The position numbers were made by a program, and so were the translations under genes. Shown piece by piece: positions 9,164-22,272 of a DNA stretch of 64,000 nucleotides (its first letter is position 1; every line of letters starts with the position of its first letter). The notes beneath the pieces were generated by a model. It made no database searches. It worked only from the letters and a program-made list of their open reading frames with translations, and was not told where the DNA came from. The stretch is taken from NCBI RefSeq assembly GCF_004210375.1, contig NC_134837.1, positions 18,981,586 through 19,045,585 of the forward strand. Reading direction: 5' to 3'. Source of the DNA: Tachypleus tridentatus (Eukaryota; Arthropoda; Merostomata; Xiphosura; Limulidae).

Positions 9164-12100
9164 TTCCTTCACAAAATATATTCACTGTTTTACGCATTAA
9201 CAAAACCTGCTCCACAATATATTCACTGTTTATAGAATTAACAAAACCTACTCCACAATATATTCACTGTTTATAGAATTAACAAAACGTACTCCACAAT
9301 ATATTCACTGTTTCTGTCATTAACAAAACCTACTCCACAATATATTCACTGTTTCTGGCATTAACAAAACCTGCTCCACAGTATATTCACTGTTTCTGGC
9401 ATTAACAAAACCTGCTCCACAGTATATTCACCGTGTATGGCATTAACAAAACCTACTCCACAATATATTCATTGTTTTACGCATTAACAAAACCTGCTCC
9501 ACAATATATTCACTGTTTCTGTCATTAACAAAACCTACTCCACAATATATTCACTGTTTCTGGCATTAACAAAACCTACTCCACAATATATTCACTGTTT
9601 CTGGCATTAACAAAACCTGCTCCACAGTATATTCACCGTGTATGGCATTAACAAAACCTACTCCACAATATATTCACTGTTTATAGAATTAACAAAACCT
9701 ACTCCACAATATATTTACTGTTTATGGATTAACAAAACCTACTCCACAATATATTTACTGTTTATAGAAATTAACAAAACCTACTCCACAATATATTTAC
9801 TGTTTATGGAATTAACAAAACCTACTCCACAATATATTTACTGTTTATAGAATTAACAAAACCTACTCCACAATATATTCACTGTTTCTGTCATTAACAA
9901 AACCTACTCCACAATATATTCACTGTTTCTGGCATTAACAAAACCTGCTCCACAGTATATTCACTGTTTCTGGCATTAACAAAACCTGCTCCACAGTATA
10001 TTCACTGTGTATGGCATTAACAAAACCTACTCCACAATATATTCATTGTTTTACGCATTAACAAAACCTGCTCCACAATATATTCACTGTTTCTGTCGTT
10101 AACAAAACCTACTCCACAATATATTCACTGTTTCTGGCGTTAACAAAACCTACTCCACAATATATTCACTGTTTCTGGCGTTAACAAAACCTGCTCCACA
10201 GTATATTCACTGTTTATGGCGTTAACAAAACCTACTCCACAATATATTCACTGTTTATGGCATTAACAAAACCTACTCCACAATATATTTTACTGTTTAT
10301 GGGATTAACAAAACCTACTCCACAATATATTTACTGTTTATGGCATTAACAAAACCTACTCCACAATATATTTACTGTTTATGGAATTAACAAACCTACT
10401 CCACAATATATTTACTGTTTATAGAATTAACAAAACCTACTCCACAATATATTCACTGTTTCTTTCATTAACAAAACCTACTCCACAATATATTCACTGT
10501 TTCTGGCATTAACAAAACCTGCTCCACAGTATATTCACTGTTTCTGGCATTAACAAAACCTGCTCCACAATATATTCACTGTTTATGGCATTAACAAAAC
10601 CTACTCCACAATATATTCACTGTTTTACGCATTAACAAAACCTACTCCACAATATATTCACTGTTTCTGTCATTAACAAAACCTACTCCACAATATATTC
10701 ACTGTTTCTGGCGTTAACAAAACCTACTCCACAATATATTCACTGTTTCTGGCATTAACAAAACCTGCTCCACAGTATATTCACCGTGTATGGCATTAAC
10801 AAAACCTACTCCACAATATATTCACTGTTTATGGAATTAACAAAACCTACTCCACAATATATTTACTGTTTATGGAATTAACAAAACCTACTCCACAATA
10901 TATTTACTGTTTATGGAATTAACAAAACCTACTCCACAATATATTTACTGTTTACGGAATTAACAAACCTACTCCACAATATATTTACTGTTTATAGAAT
11001 TAACAAAACCTACTCCACAATATATTCACTGTTTCTGTCATTAACAAAACCTACTCCACAATATATTCACTGTTTCTGGCATTAACAAAACCTGCTCCAC
11101 AATATATTCACTGTTTCTGGCATTAACAAAACCTGCTCCACAGTATATTCACTGTGTATGGCATTAACAAAACCTACTCCACAATATATTCATTGTTTTA
11201 CGCATTAACAAAACCTGCTCCACAATATATTCACTGTTTCTGTCATTAACAAAACCTACTCCACAATATATTCACTGTTTCAGGCATTAACAAAACCTAC
11301 TCCACAATACATTCACTGTTTCTGGCGTTAACAAAACCTACTCCACAATATATTCACTGTTTATGGCATTAACAAAACCTACTCCACAATATATTCGTTG
11401 TTTTGCGCGTTAACAAAACCTGCTCCACAATATATTCACTGTTTCTGTCATTAACAAAACCTACTCCACAATATATTCACTGTTTCTGGCATTAACAAAA
11501 CCTACTCCACAATATATTCACTGTTTCTGGCATTAACAAAACCTGCTCCACAGTATATTCACCGTGTATGGCATTAACAAAACCTACTCCACAATATATT
11601 CATTGTTTATAGCATTAACAAAACCTACTCCACAATATATTCACTGTTTCTGGCATTAACAAAACCTACTCCACAATATATTCACTGTTTCTGGCATTAA
11701 CAAAACCTGCTCCACAGTATATTCACCGTGTATGGCATTAACAAAACCTACTCCACAATATATTCATTGTTTATAGCATTAACAAAACCTACTCCACAAT
11801 ATATTCACTGTTTTACGCATTAACAAAATCTACTCCACAATATATTCACTTTTTTGCATTAACAAAACCTACTCCACAATATATTCACTGTTTCACGCAT
11901 TAACAAAACCTACTCCACAATATATTCACCGTGTATGGCATTAACAAAACCTACTCCACAATATATTCATTGTTTATAGCATTAACAAAACATACTCCAC
12001 AATATATTCACTGTTTATGGCATTAACAAAACCTACTCCACAATATATTCACTGTTTATGGCATTAACAAAACCTACTCCACAATATATTCACTGTTTTG

Positions 12101-15100
12101 CGCATTAACAAAACCTACTCCACAATATATTCACTGTTTATGGCATTAACAAAACCTACTCCACAATATATTCACTGTTTATGGCATTAACAAAACCTAC
12201 TCCACAATATATTCACTGTTAATGGCGTTAACAAAACCTACTCCACAATATATTCACTGTTTTGCGCGTTAACAAAACCTACTTCACAATATATTCACTG
12301 TTTTACGCATTAACAAAACCTACTCCACAATATATTCATTGTTTATAGCATTAACAAAACCTACTCCACAATATATTAACTGTTTTACGCGTTAACAAAA
12401 CCTACTCCACAATATATTCATTTTTTTGCATTAACAAAACCTACTCCACAATATATTCACTGTTTCACGCATTAACAAAACCTACTCCACAATATATTCA
12501 CTGTTTTACGCATTAACAAAACCTGCTCCACAATATATTCACCGTGTATGGCATTAACAAAACCTACTCCACAATATATTCATTGTTTATAGCATTAACA
12601 AAACCTACTCCACAATATATTCATTGTTTTACGCATTAATAAAACCTACTCCACAATATATTCACTGTTTAAAGCATTAACAAAACCTACTCCACAATAT
12701 ATTCATTGTTTATAGCATTAACAAAACCTACTCCACAATATATTCACTGTTTTACACATTAACAAAACTTGCTCCACAATATATTCACTCTTTATAGCAT
12801 TAACAAAACCTACTCCACAATATATTCACTGTTTTACGCATTAACAGAACCTGCTCCACAATATATTCACTGTTTTACGCATTAACAAAACCTACTCCAC
12901 AATATATTTACTGTTTATGGAATTAACAAACTCTACTCCACAATATATTCACTGTTTATGGCATTAACAAAACCTACTCCACAATATATTCATTTTTTTT
13001 GCATTAACAAAACCTACTCCACAATATATTCACTGTTTCTGGCATTAACAAAACCTACTCCACAATATATTTACTGTTTATAGAATTAACAAAACCTACT
13101 CCACAATATATTCACTGTTTTACGCATTAACAAAACCTACTCCACAATATATTTACTGTTTATGGAATTAACAAAACCTACTCCACAATATATTCACTGT
13201 TTTACGCATTAACAAAACCTACTCCACAATATATTCACTGTTTTACGCATTAACAAAACCTGCTCCACAATATATTCACCGTGTATGGCATTAACAAAAC
13301 CTACTCCACAATATATTCATTGTTTTACGCATTAATAAAACCTACTCCACAATATATTCATTGTTTATAGCATTAACAAAACCTACTCCACAATATATTC
13401 ACTGTTTTACGCATTAACAAAACCTGCTCCACAATATATTCACTGTTTATAGCATTAACAAAACCTACTCCACGATATATTCACTGTTTTACGCATTAAC
13501 AAAACCTGCTCCACAATATATTCACCGTGTATGGCATAAACAAAACCTACTCAACAATATATTCATTGTTTTACGCATTAATAAAACCTACTCCACAATA
13601 TATTCACTGTTTATAGCATTAACAAAACTTACTCCACAATATATTTACTGTTTATGGAATTAACAAACTCTACTCCACAATATATTCACTGTTTATGGCA
13701 TTAACAAAACCTACTCCACAATATATTCACTGTTTTACGCATTAACAAAACTACTCCACAATATATTCACTGTTTTACGCATTAACAAAACCTACTCCAC
13801 AATATATTCATTGTTTTACGCATTAATAAAACCTACTCCACAATATATTCACTGTTTATAGCATTAATAAAACCTACTCCACGATATATTCACTGTTTAT
13901 GGCATTAACAAAACCTACTCCACGACATACCACTGTTTTACGCATTAACAAAACCTACTCCACAATATATTCACTGTTTTACGCATTAACAAAACCTGCT
14001 CCACAATATATTCACCGTGTATAACATTAACAAAACCTACTCCACAATATATTCACTGTTTATAGCACTAACAAAACCTCTCCACAATATATTCACTGTT
14101 TTACGCATTAACTAAACCTACTCCACAATATATTCACTGTTTCTGGCATTAACAAAACCTACTCCACAATATATTGACTGTTTATGGAATTAACAAAACC
14201 TACTCCACAATATATTCACTGTTTTACGCATTAACAAAACCTACTCCACGATATATTCACTGTTTATGGCATTAACAAAACATACTCCACGATATATTTA
14301 CTGTTTATGGAATTAACAAAACCTACTCCACAATATATTCACTGTTTTACGCATTACCAAAACCTACTCCACGATATATTCACTGTTTTACGCATTAACA
14401 AAACCTGCTCCACAATATATTCACCGTGTATGGCATCAACAAAACCTACTCCACAATATATTCATTGTTTTACGCATTAATAAAACCTACTCCACAATAT
14501 ATTCATTGTTTATAGCATTAACAAAACCTACTCCACAATATATTCACTGTTTATAGCATTAACAAAACCTACTCCACAATATATTCACTGTTTCACGCAT
14601 TAACTAAACCTACTCCACAATATATTCACTGTTTTACGCATTAACAAAACCTAATCCACAATATATTCACTGTTTTACGCATTAACAAAACCTGCTCCAC
14701 AATATATTCACTGTTTCACGCATGAACAAAACCTAATCCACAATATATTCACTGTTTATGGCATTAACAAAACCTAATCCACAATATATTCACTGTTTTA
14801 CGCATTAACTAAACCTACTCCACAATACATTCACTGTTTATGGCATTAACAAAACCTTCACTGTTTATGGAATTAACAAAACCTACTCCACAATATATTC
14901 ACTGTTTTACGCATTAACAAAACCTGCTTCACAATATATTCATTGTTTTACGCATTAACAAAACCTAATCCACAATATATTCACTGTTTCTGGCATTAAC
15001 AAAACCTATTCCACAATATATTTACTGTTTATGGAATTAACAAAACCTACTCCACAATATATTCACTGTTTTACGCATTAACTAAACCTACTCCACGATA

Positions 15101-17150
15101 TATTCACTGTTTATGGCATTAACAAAACCTACTCCACAATATATTCACTGTTTTACGCATTACCAAAACCTACTCCACGATATATTCACTGTTTATGGCA
15201 TTAACAAAATATACTCCACGATATATTTACTGTTTATGGAATTAACAAAACCTACTCCACAATATATTCACTGTTTTACGCATTACCAAAACCTACTCCA
15301 CGATATATTCACTGTTTCACGCATTAACAAAACCTGCTCCACAATATATTCACCGTGTATGGCATCAACAAAACCTACTCCACAATATATTCACTGTTTT
15401 ACGCATTACCAAAACCTACTCCACGATATATTCACTGTTTCACGCATTAACAAAACCTGCTCCACAATATATTCACCGTGTATGGCATCAACAAAATTTA
15501 CTCCACAATATATTCATTGTTTATAGCATTAACAAAACCTACTCCACAATATATTCATTGTTTTACGCATTAATAAAACCTACTCCACGATATATTCACT
15601 GTTTATGGCATTAACAAAACATACTCCACGATATATTTACTGTTTATGGAATTAACAAAACCTACTCCACAATATATTCACTGTTTTACGCATTACCAAA
15701 ACCTACTCCACGATATATTCACTGTTTTACGCATTAACAAAACCTGCTCCACAATATATTCACCGTGTATGGCATCAACAAAACCTGCTCCACAATATAT
15801 TCATTGTTTTACGCATTAATAAAACCTACTCCACAATATATTCATTGTTTATAGCATTAACAAAACCTACTCCACAATATATTCACTGTTTATAGCATTA
15901 ACAAAACCTACTCCACAATATATTCATTGTTTTACGCATTAACAAAACCTACTCCACAATATATTCACTGTTTCACGCATTAATTAAACCTACTCCACAA
16001 TATATTCACTGTTTTACGCATTAACAAAACCTAATCCACAATATATTCACTGTTTTACGCATTAACAAAACCTGCTCCACAATATATTCACTGTTTCACT
16101 CATTAACAAAACCTAATCCACAATATACTCACTGTTTATGGCATTAACAAAACCTACTCCACAATATATTCACTGTTTTACGCATTAACTAAACCTACTC
16201 CACAATACATTCACTGTTTATGGCATTAACAAAACCTTCACTGTTTATGGAATTAACAAAACCTACTCCACAATATATTCACTGTTTTACGCATTAACTA
16301 AACCTACTCCACAATACATTCACTGTTTATGGCATTAACAAAACCTTCACTGTTTATGGAATTAACAAAACCTACTCCACAATATATTCATTGTTTTACG
16401 CATTAACAAAACCTAATCCACAATATATTCACTGTTTCTGGCATTAACAAAACCTATTCCACAATATATTTACTGTTTATGGAATTAACAAAACCTACTC
16501 CACAATATATTCACTGTTTTACGCATTAACTAAACCTACTCCACGATATATTCACTGTTTATGGCATTAACAAAACCTACTCCACAATATATTCACTGTT
16601 TTACGCATTACCAAAACCTACTCCACGATATATTCACTGTTTATGGCATTAACAAAATATTCTCCACGATATATTTACTGTTTATGGAATTAACAAAACC
16701 TACTCCACAATATATTCACTGTTTTACGCATTACCAAAACCTACTCCACGATATATTCACTTTTTCACGCATTAACAAAACCTGCTCCACAATATATTCA
16801 CCGTGTATGGCATCAACAAAACCTACTCCACAATATATTCACTGTTTTACGCATTACCAAAACCTACTCCACGATATATTCACTGTTTCACGCATTAACA
16901 AAACCTGCTCCACAATATATTCACCGTGTATGGCATCAACAAAACCTACTCCACAATATATTCATTGTTTTAAGCATTAACAAAACCTACTCCACAATAT
17001 ATTCATTGTTTATGGCATTAACAAAACCTACTCCACAATATATTCACTGTTTATAGCATTAACAAAACCTACTCCACAATATATTCATTGTTTTACGCAT
17101 TAACAAAACCTACTCCACAATATATTCACTGTTTATATCATTACAAACAT
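9164..17150. repeat. 8-kb satellite-like array of a 41-bp monomer (~195 copies)
   Basis: The monomer is ATTAACAAAACCTACTCCAC followed by AATATATTCACTGTTTATGGC; 41 bp. The core is nearly invariant while the last 6-8 bases vary in discrete classes (TTTACGC, TTATAGC, TTATGGC, TCTGGC, TCTGTC, CGTGTATGGC, TTATGGAA). These classes follow higher-order patterns: a 14-monomer, 574-bp repeat from 9471 to about 11400, and a ~1.34-1.45-kb duplication covering about 14.4-17.0 kb. Because 41 is not a multiple of three, apparent ORFs repeat every 41 residues and are artefacts. No SINE or transposon interrupts the array. Its size is intermediate between a minisatellite and a satellite, and the assembly may have collapsed copies. 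Confidence 0.97.
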
Positions 17151-17200
17151 TTATTCTGTAACGTTTTCACTGTTTTAGGCACTAACATAACTTTATTTTA

Positions 17201-17563
17201 TTTGTTTTTGTTGAATTTCACGCAGAGCTACTCGAAAGCTATTTGGATTAGTCGTCCAGAATTTTAAAGCGATTTTATTTTAGAGCAAAGCGTCATTAGG
17301 TTAATTATGGTGTTTACCGCGGGAAACCAAGCGCTAAAATACTGTCGGGGACATTTTAGAAGTGATAGAGAAGTTAGGCACATAGTAAAATCAGTATCAC
17401 CAACTCTTGGGCTAGTAATTTCCAACGAACGGTGGGATTGACAGTAGCCTTATAACTACCCATAGCTGAAAGGTCGAACATGTTTGAGAATGGGTTTGTA
17501 TCTTGCGATCACCAAGCAGATTGTGTCTATCTAGCACTTTAACCACTACCTCAAGTCAGGCCC
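17201..17563 (-). mobile_element. old SINE family A with ~110-bp insertion
   Basis: Minus-strand copy, well diverged. The tail side (TTGAATTTCACGCAGAGCTAC) breaks at about 17262. The central domain resumes near 17400 (CCAACTCTTGGGCTAG, CGGTGGGATTGACAG) and the head ends at CAAGTCAGGCCC. Between them lies about 110-140 bp of unrelated sequence including CGCGGGAAACCAAGCGC. Confidence 0.75.
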
Positions 17564-18680
17564 TAAGAATACTTACTTCAAAATATATGCTACTGTTTCG
17601 GGCACAAAGTACACTCATGTTTAATATAAACAATAATTCCAAGTGTTTATTCTCTACATGTAAAAGGAAGTGAAATCTGTAATCATGAAAATAAAATATC
17701 GAAAAGTCCATGATGGAATTTTAGTAACACTAGTAAAAGAGTGTATAAATTACATAATATAACCACTGGTTTATACTTATAAGTTATCTATTACAACAAC
17801 AAAAATTAAAAAGGGTATAGTAATTCCAATATACAAAACATTACAAGTATAGTTTTGTATATTTTATTATTATTTTCTAAAATAATGAAAAAATAGCTTG
17901 ACTAGCTTTTCTTTCTAAATAAACAAATATTTTCTCTAAACCTCAATCCTGTGAAGGTGTTGTCAAAGTTCATACAGAGTATTTACGAGTGCTTAGATAA
18001 CAGACAAAACACTAGTGTATTTTTTTTTTGGATTTATAGAAGATATTTTACACATTAAGACATCAAATATTATTATATAAAGCGAAAATTTTGAAATTAA
18101 CGTGAGTTTAATTAAATACTGTATTTACCGGCGTCCAAAATGCTATTTTTGCCCTAAAATATGTCTCAAAAATTTAACCTACGTCAGCTAGGCGAAAGGT
18201 TACGTTGTTCATAGGCCTAAATCTAAGCCTAGAGGAAGCGTTTCGATACTAGGCAGGAATCCAGGCCTCTCTTTACGACCCAGAATTAAATGTATAAGTT
18301 ACTTAGTATTAAATAGTAAGAACAAGTCACAGTACATATGATACTGTAATACCGGCACTCTTTTTAACTCCTCAGGCTTAAAATAACATTATTGTTGGTA
18401 ATAATACGGATATTTCAGTAGTAATATAAGATATACACTTTCAAAGGTAGATATGATAAGGATATAGCTCACAAAAAACGAGAAGTGGGCAAGAGAACTT
18501 ATGTACCATAGGTCACTTAACAATCCACGAAACATCTTGGTGAGATTTATGGAACTGCTGCCACCTTATTGTTATGTTTATGTTGTTGTTTTTTACGAAA
18601 ATTTAGCTAATCAAAATGGTGGTGCGTCTTCGACGCCGGGAAATACGATAGTTTAAATATTAGTTATATAAAGAGCCTAG
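17564..18680. other. AT-rich spacer, nothing recognised
   Basis: Long A/T tracts and no gene. The stretch near 18180-18280 (GGCGAAAGG..ATAGGCCTAAATCTAAGCC) has mixed composition but no family that I recognise. Confidence 0.4.
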
Positions 18681-18800
18681 ATTGTACAAATAAATAACCA
18701 TAGTGATGAGCATATGATAAAATATGGCGTTCCTCATGGTTCTGTGCTTGGAATATTTTTAATAATATACACAAATGATTTATGTGATATAAATTTATCA
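18681..18800 (+). pseudogene. LINE reverse-transcriptase fragment
   Basis: In one frame from 18681 the translation runs IVQINNHSDEHMIK then YGVPHGSVLGIFLIIYTNDL. This matches the conserved RT block usually written GVPQGSVLGP.LF.IYINDL, found just before the catalytic YADD motif of non-LTR retrotransposons of the Jockey/CR1 type. Pro-Gln has become Pro-His. The YADD motif and all other domains are missing or unrecognisable, so this is a short, decayed, 5'- and 3'-truncated copy. The opposite-strand frame here is a shadow. Confidence 0.8.
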
Positions 18801-19172
18801 CGCCTTTCACGAGACAGCTGGAAACGTTTCTGTTTAAAAATAAAAAAATAGCCAATCGGTTTATTTTAAATTTGAACTAACTTTTTTTCATTAGCTAAAA
18901 AAAAGGCATTTCCCGCACTTTTTTAGCATTGAAACTGCGAAAAGTTATTTGCAGCGAATTAGAAGCTTAACGGCCAACCACAAGAACCATGGAAGTATCC
19001 AAATGACACGCAGAGGTATTGAGGAACCATTCAGAACCACCTTGGTAGATAATGTGCAGTAAGTCAAGTACAATATTATGCCTATAGCTTCTTTCAAAAT
19101 GTTCTTGTCTGCTCATTCTAATGCTGATTATCGTAGTGCTTAGATTTTCCCTACCGAATCGCAGATAAAATC
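18801..19172. other. spacer after LINE fossil
   Basis: May contain further decayed LINE sequence, but I see no motif. No gene. Confidence 0.3.
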
Positions 19173-19430
19173 GTTTGTTTAGTTTGGTATGGTTTGAAAT
19201 TCGCGCAAAGCTACATGAGAGCTATCTGCACTAGCCGTCCGTAATTTAGCAGTGTAAGACTACATGGAAGGCAACTAGTCATCACCACACACCGCCAATT
19301 CTTGGGTTACTCTTTTACCAACGAATAGCGGGATTGACCGTCACATTATAACGCACCCACCGCTGAAAGGGCGAGTATGTTTGGTGTGAAGGGAATTCGA
19401 ACCCGCGACCCTTGGATTAAGAGTCAAGTG
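19173..19430 (-). mobile_element. SINE family A, head truncated
   Basis: Minus-strand copy from the T-rich tail to box B (GAATTCGAACCCGCGACC). It stops within the anticodon-arm region (TTAAGAGTCAAG), so box A is missing. Confidence 0.85.
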
Positions 19431-19659
19431 GTAGGTATACGGATTTCAATACTGCTTAAATATTTCCCACACTTTACGTTGAGTGAACATTATTAGAATG
19501 ATAGGCAATCCCTTATGGTTTATAATGAATGGAAAGTTGATACTAATTTGTTTCCACCCCTCTGGTCAGTAGTTTAAAATTAAGGATGACTGTAAATAGA
19601 CTTAGTAACTTTATCAAAAATACATAATATAAGCACTTATTACATTTTTCAGTATTGGG

Positions 19660-19845
19660 TAACTACTTTCGTCTTTAATTCAATAATGAACATTGTAGCT
19701 TCTCCCTTCTGTAAACAATAAACATTGCAGCTTCAGCCCTTTGTAAAAACAAGAAACATTGAATTGTCTGCCTTTTGTAAACAATAAACATTGTAGCCTC
19801 TGCCTTCTGTAAACAATAAGCATTGTATTGTCGACTATCTTTCAA
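19660..19845. repeat. decayed ~36-bp repeat (TCTGTAAACAATAAACATTG)
   Basis: Four to five imperfect copies of TCTGTAAACAATAAACATTG followed by (T/C)AGCTTCTGCC. Similar wording (CAACAATAAACA) appears in the array at 25.15-25.86 kb, so the two may be related. Confidence 0.65.
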
Positions 19846-20511
19846 CGCTAATTATCATGTGTTATACTTTTATCACCAAAAGTTTCACGTTTCTATTTTT
19901 TATCAAAACTAAAAATAGTATTTTCTAGTTTCTTGTCACACTAATTAGTTTCAGAATTCCATTGAGTAAGAGTTTGCGGTTCCAAGAAATTCATAATGAT
20001 AGAGGCCACAACAACAGCAATATAAGTAACCTCAGCGATACCTTTGGTTTGTTTACAGAGCATTTCATTAAATGTATAGTAACTGCATTAATGAATCATC
20101 AGTTCTTACTCAGTGAAACTTAAAATAGATATCTTTGTTAGATAAATAAGAATAAATCTATTTAAAATTAAACAAAGATTCTACTAAAACACTTGAATAA
20201 GCGGTCACGCTCAGGGTATTTTATTTGTTGTTAAAGTGGGTTTTTTTGGGGCATTATCGCTTCCCCCCCACAGCAAATTATCGCCTTGAATCGGTGAATC
20301 GTGTGATCATTGCTATAAAAAGGTGCATTATCATTCAAGGTTAAAACAAATTTAGAACCAAATTAAAAAGGAAATTATAAACCGAAAGTTCTGTTCTAAT
20401 CATTCACAGTTTATTATATTTGGATTTGCAGCCCCTTAATCCAGGAACTCATTAATTCACCACTCCGCCACTATCCAAGGACCACCTAGTCAATCTCCAA
20501 GCTGCCACCGG
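19846..20511. other. spacer, nothing recognised
   Basis: AT-rich sequence with a G/C-homopolymer patch near 20235-20272. The last 60 bp before the array are C-rich (CCACTCCGCCACTATCC). No gene. Confidence 0.4.
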
Positions 20512-22272
20512 CCGATCAGTGGAGCCAGCTCTCCTTTCCATCCTTGTTCTTAGCCGATCAGTCGAGCCAGCTCTCCTTTCCATTCTTGTTCTTAGCCGAT
20601 CAGTCGAGCCAGCTCTCCTTTCCATCCTTGTTCTTAGCCTATCAGTCGAGCCAGCTCTCCTTTCCATTCTTGTTCCTAGCCGATCAGTCGAGCCAGCTCT
20701 CCTTTCCATTCTTGTTCTTAGCCGATCAGTCGAGCCAGCTCTCCTTTCCATTCTTGTTCTCAGCCGATCAGTCGAGCTAGCTCTCCTTTCCATCCTTGTT
20801 CTTAGCCGATCAGTCGAGCCAGCTCTCCTTTCCATCCTTGTTCTTAGCCTATCAGTCGAGCCAGCTCTCCTTTCCATTCTTGTTCCTAGCCGATCAGTCG
20901 AGCCAGCTCTCCTTTCCATTCTTGTTCCTAGCCGATCAGTCGAGCCAGCTCTCCTTTCCATTCTTGTTCTTAGCCGATCAGTCGAGCTAGCTCTCCTTTC
21001 CATCCTTGTTCTTAGCCGATCAGTCGAGCCAGCTCTCCTTTCCATCCTTGTTCCCAGCCGATCAGTCGAGCCAGCTCTCCTTTCCATTCTTGTTCTTAGC
21101 CGATCAGTCGAGCCAGCTCTCCTTTCCATCCTTGTTCCCAGCCGATCAGTCTAGCCAGCTCTCCTTTCCATTCTTGTTCTTAGCCGATCAGTCGAGCCAG
21201 CTCTCCTTTCCATCCTTGTTCTTAGCCGATCAGTCGAGCCAGCTCTCCTTTCCATTCTTGTTCTTAGCCGATCAGTCGAGCCAGCTCTCCTTTCCATCCT
21301 TGTTCCCAGCCGATCAGTCGAGCCAGCTCTCCTTTCCATCCTTGTTCTTAGCCGATCAGTCGAGCCAGCTCTCCTTTTCATCCTTGTTCTTAGCCGATCA
21401 GTCGAGCCAGCTCTCCTTTCCATCCTTGTTCTTAGCCTATCAGTCGAGCCAGCTCTCCTTTCCATTCTTGTTCTTAGCCGATCAGTCGAGCCAGCTCTCC
21501 TTTCCATTCTTGTTCCTAGCCGATCAGTCGAGCCAGCTCTCCTTTCCATTCTTGTTCCTAGCCGATCAGTCGAGCCAGCTCTTCTTTCCATCCTTGTTCT
21601 TAGCCGATCAGTCGAGCCAGCTCTTCTTTCCATCCTTGTTCTTAGCCGATCAGTCGAGCCAGCTCTCCTTTCCATCCTTGTTCTTAGCCGATCAGTCGAG
21701 CCAGCTCTCCTTTCCATCCTTGTTCTTAGCCTATCAGTCGAGCCAGCTCTCCTTTCCATTCTTGTTCCTAGCCGATCAGTCGAGCCAGCTCTTCTTTCCA
21801 TCCTTGTTCTTAGCCGATCAGTCGAGCCAGCTCTCCTTTCCATCCTTGTTCTTAGCTGATCAGACGAGTCAGCTCTCCTTTCCATCCTTGTTCCTAGCCG
21901 ATCAGTCGAGCCAGCTCTCCTTTCCATCCTTGTTCTTAGCCGATCAGTCGAGCCAGCTCTCCTTTCCATCCTTGTTCTTAGCCGATCAGTCGAGCCAGCT
22001 CTCCTTTCCATCCTTGTTCTTAGCCGATCAGTCGAGCCAGCTCTCCTTTCCATCCTTGTTCTTAGCCTATCAGTCGAGCCAGCTCTCCTTTCCATCCTTG
22101 TTCATAGCCGATCAGTCGAGCCAGCTCTCCTTTCCATCCTTGTTCATAGCCGATCAGTCGAGCCAGCTCTCCTTTCCATTCTTGTTCTTAGCCGATCAGT
22201 CGAGCCAGCTCTCCTTTCCATCCTTGTTCTTAGCCGATCAGTCGAGCTAGCTCTCCTTTCCGTCCTTGTTCC
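20512..22272. repeat. 42-bp GC-richer minisatellite (~42 copies) with open frames
   Basis: The unit is GCCGATCAGTCGAGCCAGCT plus CTCCTTTCCATCCTTGTTCTTA; 42 bp, a multiple of three. As a result several frames stay open: on the minus strand 14-residue units MERRAGSTDRLRTR over 20452-21129 (225 codons) and 21151-22095 (314 codons), on the plus strand FLADQSSQLSFPSL over 21006-22250 (414 codons), and VEPALLSILVLSRS over 20519-21154. The two minus-strand frames are separated by one base change (GAG to TAG context near 21150). Unit variants are few: TTCTT/TCCTT, CCTATC, CCTAGC, CCCAGC, GAGCTAG. No signal peptide, splice context or promoter supports translation, so I list it as repeat DNA. Confidence 0.93.

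Noticed and set aside
15113..15526. 137-codon frame (and its relative at 16561-16980)
   Set aside because: It lies inside the 41-bp array and shows a 41-residue period caused by three monomers; chance openness, no protein.
9164..17150. CRISPR-like array
   Set aside because: Monomers are contiguous without unique spacers, and the genome is eukaryotic.
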